A stretch of DNA of 64,000 nucleotides from Blumeriella jaapii. Its lineage: Eukaryota > Ascomycota > Leotiomycetes > Helotiales > Drepanopezizaceae. Under the pieces are notes generated by a model that was given only the letters and a program-made list of their open reading frames with translations, had not been told where the DNA came from and did no database searches. Made by a program: the position numbers and the translations under genes. Location of the stretch: positions 186,001 through 250,000 of the forward strand of contig VWND01000031.1 in the NCBI GenBank assembly GCA_009599575.1, given 5' to 3'. Below, piece by piece: positions 21,576-32,502 of this stretch (positions are counted from its first letter, which is position 1; the number at the start of each line of letters is the position of its first letter).

Positions 21576-24500
21576 ATTTCACCATACAAAAACAAGAGGC
21601 TGGTCAGATGGTGGTATGCGGGATGGAAAGTCGGGGTGTCGCTGCTTTCAAAGCAAATTTTCAATTCTGAAGTCGAACTTTCTAGATGAAATCGCTATGC
21701 ATATTAAAATTTTCATGACTGGCTTTAACACTATCTTTTCGTTTTCAAGAGATTGTTTTAGCTGTTGTTTTTGGCATGTAGCTATCTATACCTTATGATT
21801 AGAAGGATAGTGTTACTACGGGGTTATCAATGGAGTAGGATGCCGGCGAGGTTGTCTGCTACACATTTCTCACTCGGCGTTTTCGATCTGAAGTAACTTG
21901 AACTTCCATGTTCTGAATCATGATTATTGCCCTTGTTTTACTGAATTTTGCACTTGTTTTCCTTCTCCTTCCATTCATTTTTTTTCTCGCTTCCTTCTCC
22001 TCCTTTTTCTAAATCTCTCAAACCTCCTTCTACCACACCAGCTCTGGAGACCTCCAGCAAATCCCCATATCGTTCGGACTATCGGGAGCTAGCGCTTTGT
22101 ACAAGGCATTCTTCCACCCTCGGCCAGTAGGCGCATCCAAGCCGAGAGGCTGGTGGTTGCGATAGGTCTGGCAGTGGAATATTTCACTCTCATTTGCGTG
22201 CCCACATCATGTGACACGAGGCACATGTTGTTGGACAGATTGGGGACGATTGGCCTGCGTAAATTAAGCCACTGGCAGGGTTGTTAACGGGCATATCAAA
22301 GCAAGACGAGTCGTAATGTCTCGACTCGAACATCAGGCGAGAATATCCTTTTTGAGCTCCCTCTTACTGAGTTTTGCATTTCTTCGTCCAAACAGGCACG
22401 TGCTTCTTGTTAGAGTACATTGTCTTTGTTTTGCGGAAATTAAATTACCACCGTAGCCTTTTTTTTCCCTACGGCCCCACCCGCTATATTTCTTAAGGTA
22501 AGTACAACGAGCGAGAGATTGGAGGCCCTTGAAAGCAAGGCTACATTTAGGGATAGGGTCGGCTCTTGTGGTAGTTCCAGGGATTGGATGAGACCAAGAG
22601 GGTCTTAGACTATCCTCGTGATACCAGGCTAAAGAAAATTTAGGAATGAAATGCTAAGGTTGACAGAAGCTTGAAATCAAAAGGTCGAATCTCAATAGCA
22701 ATAGTCTTCTCAACGATGGCAATTCTCTGGTTGAAGGTCATCGTTTGCCATGAATCTGATCAAGATCTCTCAGAAATAGGTGCCGTGATATTGTACTCGG
22801 ATCCCAACATTTCAGAAGCTGATGAGCTTGGCAGTCTTGAAGTCGAACCTGGGGCTTGGAAAACCTAAGGCGAAGAAGAACAATGGCAAGAGAGTGAAAA
22901 GTTTCATCGTCAGAGTAAACAATAGTGACTAGAGAACATCATGAAACCCGGGACAAAGGCAGACTCATGAGGAGGGAGCAGTTTCGCCCAAGTTGCAGCA
23001 AGTTTCAAGCTGCACCCATCTATTACTATTTATCGGTAGAGATGCTCCTCCTCCCCCATTGGTAAGGGAGCGCGCGAAGTCTTGGCGTAAGCGAGGGTAT
23101 GTCACGTGACTTTCGATAGTCCAATGTTTTCTTTCCGCCGAGGACCAGGAAGATGCTGAGATAATGCATGTGGCTAACCGAATGGAGTCTAAGGCTCACG
23201 AAATGCTTGAGACTCAGAGCTGACGTAACGCCTTATCCTTCCGCTCTCGGGAAAATGGAAGTGTTCCATGGCTTTGCACATCTTGGGAACAGCTCGAGAG
23301 GAAGCCAATTCCAAGCTCCTTATTCCCAACTCCAAAGTCGTAATTTGTGATACAAGTATAGACCCTGCTAAAGGCACTGTTTGACAATTTAGCTGAATCC
23401 CGGACGTCAGCCCAGATGGCTGCTTCCCTTGGTTCTAGTGTTTGATGTCGTAGACTATGAAGTTGACCAGAGCAGCTCACTGAATACGAGGAAACGTAAA
23501 AGGCAATGATCTCCTTCGTGATTTCAAATAGCTTAAAACTTTGTAGCTCCAGCCAAAATAGTAGCACAATAACAGGGAATGCCCTTCAGTGAGTCCTTTC
23601 GCTCGCCTTCGGATCCTAATGGTTAATGCTCAGGTGGCGAGAAGACGTAGACGAAAGAAAAGAGTCCGAGGTTTGTGTGAAACACTGATTGTTCCTAGCA
23701 TGCATGCTAAGTGAAATATCCACTACACTTAGCAAAATGATCATGAGATATTTTTTGCACAAGCACTATGTTCCATATCACAAACGAATAGAAAACGGTC
23801 TAACAACAACGAGCTTAGTTAATCGACAGGTGCTAATGAAACAAACATGCAAAATCAACTTTATGAAGCAAGCAGTTAAGCAAGCTTGACTCCAGCACAA
23901 GAGAAATTGCTATTCACATCGAAATCGACCAACAGAGGAGATGGGGAAGAAATCCTCACCTCTCGACCAAAAAGATCCGCTTTTCTCACTTCACCTTGGC
24001 CCTCTTCCGTGGTTCCGGACCTAGTACTCGCAATCTCTCTCCACATCTCTCCTCTCTCTCCGCTTCCCTTTCCCTTTCACCATAAGGAACCCACAAAGTT
24101 TTGTTGCAAATCGCATTCCTCGCCCCACCGACGACAGTCCACTCCGGATCCCCTCTGGAGATGAAAATGGGGCCGCTGTTTACGTGTTGTTGTGGAGAAA
24201 AAGGGGGGCCCGGTGTGGGGAGGATGCTTAATTGAAGTCAGCCGAGGCAGCTTACCCCGCATATAAGACGGGCTGCCAAAGAGAACCGATGAGTTAGATA
24301 AGGAAGAGTAGTTGACACGGAACTTAGATACCAGTCGGGGTGAAGACTTCGAAGGGATGCGATATCCTCTTAACGGGGTGTGAAATGTGACATGCATGGG
24401 GAAGGCAGACGCAGAACATCAGCATGCAGGACGCAAGGGAACGATTTGAGTGCGGAAGAGCAAGGAAGCTAAAAACCACATAAGAAAACAAAGCGAACAA

Positions 24501-25527
24501 CTACGAGGTGATACAGCAGGGCCTGTCCTTGAATGTCCTGGCCCCTCGTTTTGCGGGCACCGATAACGGCCTCCCAAAAGCGCCACCGATCCTCCCTCCC
24601 CTCACCGGAATAAGCAAAGCGGGACGTCAGTTCGATTTGGTGGAGTTTGTTGCATTTCGCAGAAATGTGGATACTTCCACAAGCGTCAGCAGGTGAGGAT
24701 ATATGAAGGTCAAGAGCCGTAACCGAAACCAGCTTCTTTGTGATACTCTGACCGCTATGATAAGATAGATGCTCACAAAATACGAAGCTAAGATGAAAGT
24801 GCGAGAAAGAAAACATGTGTCTCCCTTTACGAGGCTATGATGGCATATATAATAGGAAATGAAGTTACATTTTTCTATAACTATGGTTTGTTTCGCACTT
24901 CTATTGGCAATCACACGACAATCTCAAGTTCGCTTTTGTCGAGCATTCGAATGCTTTAAGCGAGATCTCCACACTGGCGACTCACAACTCCACATCTGTT
25001 AGATTTGCCACTTTAGCTGTGAAATGGAAATCCAAATCCATCTTTCGTCTCAGGATCCTGTTGCTGTTTTAGAAATCGCATTCCAATGATAAGCATAGGT
25101 GAATGCAAGCACACCGACCCCGTATGCAACGAGCCCATTTACCTCATGACTAGAGCAAAACACAAGCGAGCAAGATTTGTGTTCAGTATTGGAGGGGAAT
25201 GTTCACGGTGGACAAAAAGTCACGACAAATCCATATACGATATTCTGTCTCAGGCTTTGTGAAAGCGCTTAGAATTGATCTGTGTAATTCTACATGTACG
25301 ATAAGTCTGAGCTATACGTGAGGTACAGAAGATGATTCATGATATGTGGGGAAAAGATTACGCCGAGGGCCACTGGAAGTAGATGACGGCCGAGCAGTAC
25401 ACTGCACATAAGCCTGCCGGAGCCTCACGCGCGTGGAACCCTCACGCTCTGATTTGGTTTCCGTAGCGCCCCCGTGCCCAGGTTCACGAAGACTAGTAGA
25501 TCTCTCTGGGAGAGAGGCATTGGGGTG
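21576..25527. other. gene-poor region, no supported gene
   Basis: Almost 4 kb with only short random frames. Pyrimidine-rich runs occur around 21950-22020 and 24000-24075. A short minus-strand frame at 22040-22170 (containing LGLDAPTGRGWKNALYKA) looks protein-like, but I cannot place it and it has no exons around it. No RNA genes. Confidence 0.4.
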
Positions 25528-26058
25528 TTTTGTTGCACGTCGAAGTTATTTCTCCGAAACTATGTAATCATGGCGGTCTGAACTAGTAACCTGGGGGCGA
25601 GATGATGAAACGGCTTGTTGGCTAATCAGTCCAATACTAGTTCGTTCAATCTTGCGGATGAGAATTTAGCAGAACAGACACGGCGCGGGAAGAGAGCGTG
25701 AGGCTTTTGTTGCACGTCGAAGTAATTCCTCCGAGACTAATAAAGCATGGCGGTCTTAGCTGTTGATCTGAGAACGAGACGTTAAAACGGCTCGCGACTA
25801 ACGATTTCGTTACTAGTTCATTCCGTTTTGCTTCCGAGAAGCTAGCAGCACACACACGCAAAGCAAAATCGGAGCTTGAAGTTTGTTGCACGTCGAAGTT
25901 TTCTCTCCGAAACTATCAGATCATGGCGGTCTTAGCCAGGAACCTGAGCACGAGATGAAGGAACTGCTTACTGGCTATTTCTCATTCTTGAAATTTAGTT
26001 GGTGAGAATTAGGTGGAAAAGACAGTCGAGGCGGGAAAAGGGCTTTCTCAACCACAAG
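25528..26058 (+). repeat. three tandem copies of a ~177-bp degenerate unit
   Basis: The units start at 25528, 25705 and about 25882, each opening with (T)TTTGTTGCACGTCGAAGT. They share blocks such as CTCCGAAACTA, CATGGCGGTCTTAGC, GAACGAGA and ACTAGTTC near their ends. The period is 176-177 bp. Divergence between copies is considerable, so the array is old. The left-end 15-mer recurs inverted at 27382-27396. Confidence 0.8.
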
Positions 26059-26199
26059 ACGCCAGACTCAGGAAGTAGTCCAAATTTCAAGATGCAGGAG
26101 CTCGCAGCAGTGTGCAAAGGAGTGGGTGCGTGGTCGGAGATCCGGGATTGTGGCATCATACTTACTTGTGATTACACGGGTCGAGCGAGGAACAGCCCA

Positions 26200-26430
26200 G
26201 TTCCTGAATCGTTGCACATCGTAATAACAAATTGCAAGAATTGATACCCAAACACTTCCCCCAAAGAAGACAAGCAGCATTGCCGCTTCAAGAACTAGTT
26301 CATGATGTCCCCTTACGCGAGAAAATATGAGGTCGACGGTGCAATTTCCGTTCCTAAATCGTTGCACATCACATCGACCGCGGACTTTAACATCCAACCG
26401 CACTCCCGCAAGAAATTGGATACTGGTTAC
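26200..26430 (+). repeat. imperfect direct repeat with CGTTGCACATC core
   Basis: TTCCTGAATCGTTGCACATC (about 26206) and TTCCTAAATCGTTGCACATC (about 26351) are 145 bp apart. Each is followed after a variable spacer by GCAAGAATTGATACC or GCAAGAAATTGGATAC. The core TTGCAC is shared with the 177-bp units, so all may derive from one family. Confidence 0.6.
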
Positions 26431-27978
26431 AGTTTCGGGCCCATACATCTTCACTCGGAGCAAAGAGACTCAACGTTAATAACGCTCGACCGCCATGAGA
26501 GAGGACACGAACAGGTGAGATCTGAGATCTAGCCGACGTCCTGCGCTTCCAGTCTGTAAAAGGTACGAACTTGCCGTAGTCACAACGATCGTCGAGTAAG
26601 GGCCGCGCTAATTAGGGGAAGGGGCTTGGGCTGGGATAGCGCTGATCAGATGGGAAGACGGGAACTACTGTTTCGCGCCAGCGAGGATGATCTTTTGTAT
26701 CACAAGAATCCCACGGGAGAAAAGTCCAGGACGATGCACACTCTGTGTCCTGTCGTTAGTCGGAAATCGGGCGCTGTGATGATAGCGAGCAGGACAAAAG
26801 AGATCCGACTGGGGTGTAAGAGCAAACTCGGAGGATTTGCAGACCGCTGAATCCCAAACTCGGAGATTAAAAGTAGAATGGGTTCTAGATGCGACAACTC
26901 GGGGAGTTCTCGCAAGCTGCATGCTGCAAACACGTTGATCACTTAGAGAGCGTCACAGCTGGGTAAGTGCCGGATCTGGCCAAGGCCAGTGTTGAGGAGG
27001 TCGACGAAAAGCAGCATCCAGTTTATGCTCTGTTGAGGTTGAAGGAATTCAAAGTTCAAACCATACAACAACACCGTATCTCTTTCTCCCGGGTCTGTGT
27101 CGCTTCCATCCCCTCTCTATTCTGCGATCATCCTGTCAAGCCAACCTGCCTCGAGCCCATCATCTCCCCGAAACCGCGACCACTTCCGCTTGCCCTCGCG
27201 AATCCATATATTCCCGTAGCGCGCCAAAGAAAATTGGCAAACACGGAAGAATACTTTATGCTACTAGCGCAGACAGCCTTGAGCCGCCTCCAATCGATCG
27301 TCACGAGCACCGCCACGCATGGGCAAAGAGGGGGCCCACGCTCTGAGACGCCAGAGTAAATAAATCTCCGGAGAATTTTTACGACGTGCAACAAAAGTAT
27401 CTTTCGCAGCTCTGGCAACTTCCGGGAAGGGGGCATGCGAAGTGCTAACGTAGGTTTTTGCCTCTGACTCGTAGAGTGTAAGGTTAAGTGCGATACTTTC
27501 GGGGATTAACTCCATGTGAAAAAATCTCGAATCAAGTCCCAGGCACGTGTTTTCTCTTATTTGGGATAGGGTCTTGTAGAGACCGAGTCCTAACCAACCG
27601 TAGGATTTTGAAAGTTTGGTAGATGGGAAATCATTGTTAACAGTTTCTTTCCAGGCACAGCTTTGCATGCCCAAGATCGATTTGGTTCCTTGTTTTTCAA
27701 GTCTGCTTTGAGGCTTATTTGGAAATCTTAGCCATAGCGTATTACTGAAATGAGTATATCCATATACATAGTCATCCCTGTATTTCCTTATATCAAAAGA
27801 GGGTGTGACCTTGTTCCGACCACCGGCAAGTTTTCATCTTGGACAGTATTTTGATCCTTGTTGAATATTTAAAGTATACACTCCTACGCTTGCCCGAAGT
27901 CTAGTTGATTCACAGGCTCGCCAAATCTAGAAAGACATTACAATAGCAATAAGACTGTATAATTCGCAGCTTCAAGAT

Positions 27979-28040
27979 CGAGGTCGAGGTCGAGGTCGAG
28001 GTCGAGGTCGAGGTCGAGGTCGAGGTCGAGGTCGAGGTCG
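27979..28040 (+). repeat. (CGAGGT)n hexanucleotide microsatellite, about 10 copies
   Basis: A pure six-base repeat. Being a multiple of three it stays open and gives an artefactual Leu-Asp repeat on the minus strand. I see no gene around it. Confidence 0.9.
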
Positions 28041-28988
28041 ATGTCAATCGATAAAAATCGGTTAGCTCCAAACGACAACCAACAAACGATCACAAGCGAG
28101 CTCGAGAGATACGATTCAACACCATCGAGAATTAAATTCGAATTAATACGCCACCAAATGAGCTTGCTATCAAAGAGCACTAATGCAAGCTTATATAGCT
28201 AGCGTCAGAAATGATAGCGAGGTATCCCAACGCCAAGTCAAGTCCCGTCCCGAAATTCTTACGATCCCGCACGCAACTATGCTTAGCGGCACCAACAAAC
28301 TCACTTATGGGAAAACTTGACAACCGCCGAATGCTTTAGTCCAGACGATAAAAAAAAAGACTGGAATGCGGACGGGAAAGAACGTTACTTCAAAATCATG
28401 ATCCACCCAGCAGCCGGAGATCGTAAAATCACACCACATATTCGGAACCGGTCCGTCTACACATCCATCTACGCCACCACCCAATACAACTTCCATTGGC
28501 AGATCCCTCCCTACAAAAGCTCCGACATTGTGGATTTGCTATCCGCCTTTTACCTTTTACCTGGTAGCAGAGCCGAAGCCGAAGCCGTAGCCTTACGTAC
28601 CGATCTGAAAACCCCGAAATCTTCAGGTTCATACCTTCCACATGATGCTTTTTACATACACAGATACGATAGACTCAGGATAATCCACCTTGTCTATCTC
28701 GGTAAAGTCTCGATGCCGTCATCTTAAATGTATCACCAAGTTTATTAGCCTCCTCGGATTTCACAACCCCGAGTCTTGGAGAGCTGTCCATGTTTAAAGG
28801 CTTCGTTTGGTGCCGTAGGTTTGGTGACTTATAAGTTAGCGAATGTGTGGGAACTTCTATCTACAATTAAAAGCTAAAAGATTACTACATTGCTGTTTGA
28901 GTAAGCAACTGAGCTCATAGCCAAGCTTATGATTGCACTTGTTGATTGTAGGGAAATTTTTGTCGTTTTCTTTCTCTAGTCCGCCACA

Positions 28989-29261
28989 ATGTGCAGAAAT
29001 CCATCTGACTTGCAAACTGCGTCAACAAGCCTGTTTATTTTGTACTATGTAATCGACGACCTGGCTCTAAAAAGTATGATGTATAACATGATCTTTGAAA
29101 CCTCCCAATTGATAGAAAAATGTTCCCCACGAAAGGCACCAGAGTTGCCAGGAATGACTTTGGAAGAGGACCTTGAAGGGGGGTTTGAGAGGCTGAGTTT
29201 CCAGTCGGACTTCCAAACATTCTGCGAGGAGACCAACCTCTTTGAATGGGAAGCCGACTGA
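28989..29261 (+). CDS. unrecognised 90-aa ORF, possibly a gene fragment
   Basis: ATG to TGA, 90 aa, beginning MCRNPSDLQTASTSLF. The composition looks natural, with a hydrophobic N-terminal third and an acidic end (MTLEEDLEGGFERLSF, FCEETNLFEWEAD). No family is recognised and no adjoining exons were found. It may be the last exon of a decayed gene or a chance frame. Confidence 0.2.
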   Translation: MCRNPSDLQTASTSLFILYYVIDDLALKSMMYNMIFETSQLIEKCSPRKAPELPGMTLEEDLEGGFERLSFQSDFQTFCEETNLFEWEAD

Positions 29262-31554
29262 ATCTTGGTCCCGGTTGCCTGGTAACCCAAGTTTATCTAG
29301 ATATTTGGCATCCTGTGAGTCTTCCCAGACAATTTCTTGTTTTTAACTAGACTTCACCCGTGACCCTAGCCATGCTCATATCCTCCAGTCTTCCATCAGA
29401 CCCCCTCCCTTCACTCGAAACATGACCACAATGACCTTGTCGCGTTGTTCTCACTAGCTCCACAGAGAGGCCCTCGCAGGCTCTGTTTTGACAAGACACC
29501 ACTTATGGCCTAGTCTCATCTTCGACGCTGCTGCTACCTGAACAACGTCCTCTTCGGGTTTCTCATCCCCATTCCCTTTCCCTATTTCCAAGATAGTGCC
29601 TACCCCCCCCCCCCCCCCCCCCCCCCCGGTTAAAGTAACTCGAGACCGCACCACGCCACCACGAGCTTCACCTAAGCGCTCCCATAGACCTCACCCATAC
29701 CGTTCGAGAGCCTGCCTTGGGAAAAGAGGCGCAGTGGACTTGACAAACCTACCATATACCCGTGGTCTAGCAAAAAGACCGCAAGGCTTTCTACGCAACT
29801 GACGGAGGTAGAGTTTCGACGCAAGTACATACAGCAAATCCACAGACGCAACGCTCTCTCCCACGAGCAAGAGAGAGAGAAAGACAGCTGTCCATATTCT
29901 CGCAAGCAAATGGTAGACATGAGATGCCCCTCGTATTATCACGCGTTCACCCACGTCCTGCCTTTTTAGCCGTGGTGCAAAGCACCACTGTGCTGTATAT
30001 ATCATGTCACAGCCTCAAACTCGTAAAGGCCGTCCCGGTAGTCCTGACTACAAGCGACATTCTCCTCTCCAACAGAGGATCGAAGCGAGTTTGCGCAATA
30101 GTAGCCACGATCGCGTACCTGCCTGTCTGCCCTGCAGCTAAAGCACCTACAACCCCTACATCGCTTAGCTCCTCGCTTACGACCACCACGGCTAGCCGAA
30201 TGTCAACAACCCAAAGCGAGCAACACAAGGGGAAGGGAGCAGCAAACAGCCTGCCTGACCTGCGCCCCCTTAACCCACTGGAGACCTTCAAGCGGGAAAA
30301 CCAGCAGGCGCGTAGGAAATCGAAACCGCAAGATCAGCCCCCCTGCCGCCATCACATCGACATCCACATTCGCCTACAGAAGCTCACACACCCACAAACG
30401 CGACTCTCGAGCCCTCCCCGGTATCTCGTCCCCGTCCATGAACACGCGCCATGCGCCTCCACCGCTCTCCGATTATCCGCAACGGAACGGGGCAAGCGGC
30501 GCGATTTCCCCGTCGTAGGGCAGGCTACCGCTGCCTCGTAGCCAGAAGGGAGAACACGGGTGCGAGACGGCAAGCTGGAGATGTGTCCAACACCTATGGA
30601 ACACCCAACACGACATCGCGACGTACGAGAGTCGGGGATACGTAGACCACCAGCAAGTGCAGGCGTAGGTGAATGGCGCTACGAAAGCTTCACTACCTCG
30701 TTTGTGATCAATGGAGCATGCCTGCACTCCGCAAGGCTTCCTCAAGAGCGAGCGAGCAATTGCGCGGTAAAGCTAGACATCATCAGCGGAAAGAGCGAAG
30801 ACGCAACTGTAGTTGACTCGGAGAGTAGAGAAAAGGAACGTTGACCGAGACTCGGGAAAGGAAAGCCGTGCCTTTACGGCGAGAAAGCAATGCTAGTGGA
30901 CCGGGGGGCCTGTCGGAGAGCCATAGATAGGTAGGTGGGTGGTTGCCCAGGTGGAATGCCGGCAAGGTGAGGATCACAACGTGATTCTTGGATGTGGTGG
31001 TGAGAGGGAGAGTGAGATGCGTGGAAGTGTGGTGGGACGAGAATGGGGATGTAGGCTGGTTTGCGCTGGAGGGAGAAAGGGAGAAAGGGCGTAGACTGAG
31101 ATGGGAAGTGGACGGATGCATGATGGATGGTTCTTATTGAGAGCGGGGGATTGGAAGAGGTTTCTGTAGAGATCGGACTGCTTTGGTCGCTGTAGGGGAA
31201 GGGAATGAAGTGAAATGGAGGGGGGTGTTGATGCTATGCTATACGTGTGAGGCTAGACACGAGGTCAAAGAAGCATTTACTTGTTACATGACTTGAGCGT
31301 GGGTTACATCTTGAAAACTAGGAAGGAATTTATGCCGAGTTGCTGGAAAACGCAGAGGTAGCGGACGTGGAGGTAGCGGTGCTCGAATGTCTGGGTTTTT
31401 GGCACGCTATGTGAGCCTTGCAGCACTCCATGCCTCTCGCCATGCTGCCCCCGGCTCTCCTCTCAAGCCCCTCACTTATCATGTCTTCGTGTCTATCCCC
31501 TCACGATCGTTTTATATCCACCCAAGCCCCAAACATCGTAAACAAAAGACACAT
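29262..31554. other. region without supported gene upstream of ARPC5
   Basis: This includes the poly-C tract and a 205-codon plus-strand frame at 29924-30541. Within that frame an ATG at 30200 starts MSTTQSEQHKGKGAANSLPD...LETFKREN, which could be a first exon, but I can find no continuation. The rest shows nothing recognisable. Confidence 0.35.
29603..29627 (+). repeat. poly-C tract (25 C)
   Basis: An uninterrupted run of C. Runs of this length are prone to length errors and to G-quadruplex formation on the opposite strand. No gene spans it. Confidence 0.9.
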
Positions 31555-32296
31555 CTAGACCCTCCGCCAATCCGTCATGCACCTCCCCACGCACCCCAGT
31601 CCGGCAACATCAACGACCTTCTCATGCCACGAAAGCAGCACGCTCATCGCCGCGCCGCTACTCTCATTCTGCGCCCCGGGTCTGCCACCCATCTGCGAGA
31701 AGCCGGTCGATTGAGGCGTCAGACTCGAGCGAGTAGGAGTCTTGCTGGCGCCGGTGCTGGAAGCAGCCATGCCTTTGTACCTGCGCACGCAGAAATTAGT
31801 CCAGGCTTCCACACACACAAAGCCATCACGCCAAATGCCAGTCTAAGGACCCACAGCAAGGAGAAAGCGCGCTGCAGTGCCAAGGTTGTGGAAAAGATAG
31901 AGGGGCAACGAACAGATACTTCATCAACACATCCAGCACCTCGGCGCCGCCCTCGCTGCCAAAGATTCGCTGCAGCATGGGCGTCATCTCGCTCGCCCGC
32001 ACGCCCTGCAGCACCTCCGTCACGGTCTTCAGATGCTCCTCCTTAGCAATCGCGTCGCCCCCGTACGGTGCAGTTTCCAGAGCGCCGCGCAGCGCCCCCT
32101 CGGCGTCTCCGCCGCGCAGCAGTTGCCGCACCTGCTGGCCGATGGCGCGGACCTCAGACTCGGAGACGGGCGCAAAGGGCGGGTGCAGGGTAGAGACATC
32201 GAAATTCTGCGAGGATTCGGGGTCGAGGGCGTCAATGTTGATTGTGCGCCAGTTGTCGGAGAGGGAGGCCGTGGTGACTTGCTGGATAATGGACAT
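31555..32296 (-). CDS. ARC15: Arp2/3 complex subunit 5 (ARPC5, p16-Arc)
   Basis: ARPC5 is the smallest subunit of the Arp2/3 complex, which nucleates branched actin filaments at endocytic patches. Two exons on the minus strand, 32296-31914 and 31780-31555, joined in phase 2 (GTTCGT...CGCAG, 133-nt intron), give 202 aa. Family signatures: DNWRTINIDALDPESSQN near the start, GALETAPYGGDAIAKEEHLK, TVTEVLQGVRASEM, LDVLMKYLYKGM across the splice, and the C-terminal SVLLSWHEKVVDVAGLGCVG ending MTDWRRV. It is longer than animal ARPC5 (about 150 aa) because of a Ser/Thr/Pro-rich insertion after YKGM (about residues 133-170), which is common in fungi. It would work with the AP-2 route in actin-driven endocytosis, but the two genes are not adjacent. 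Confidence 0.93.
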
Positions 32297-32496
32297 GGTG
32301 GTGGGGGTGGAGGGGGAGTAGGAAAGGTAGTTGTTGTGTGTTGTGTTGCGGTTGCGGTTGAGGGTGAGGGTGAGGGTCGGTCGCAGAGGAGATGAAATGT
32401 GTCGGACGTGCCAGCCGTTTCGTGACTTCGTGGGCGTGGTGGGTTGGTATGTCGTGGTATCGTGGTATTCGTGCGCCGATGTTACAGATTGATGTA

Positions 32497-32502
32497 TTTA
32501 TA
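32497..32502 (-). promoter_or_regulatory. TATA-like element upstream of ARPC5
   Basis: TATAAA on the minus strand, about 200 nt upstream of the ATG at 32296. This is a plausible but unproven core promoter site. A GTTGATGGTTGATGG-type short repeat lies just beyond it (about 32515-32545). Confidence 0.35.

Larger units (their letters stand above)
25528..27396. mobile_element. candidate non-autonomous inverted-repeat element (1.87 kb)
   Basis: The segment is bounded on the left by TTTTGTTGCACGTCG (25528-25542) and on the right by its exact reverse complement (27382-27396). Homology continues inward on the right (CTCCGGAGATTTA against CTCCGAGACTA, then GGCGTCT against GGCGGTCT), so the right end is a diverged inverted copy of the ~177-bp unit. 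The interior holds a second imperfect direct repeat (around 26206 and 26351) and no recognisable transposase. No clear target-site duplication is visible. It could be a MITE-like or foldback element, or an unrelated repeat cluster. Confidence 0.5.

Noticed and set aside
27938..28180. Minus frame with a long Leu-Asp repeat
   Set aside because: Derived from the (CGAGGT)n microsatellite; no flanking coding signal.
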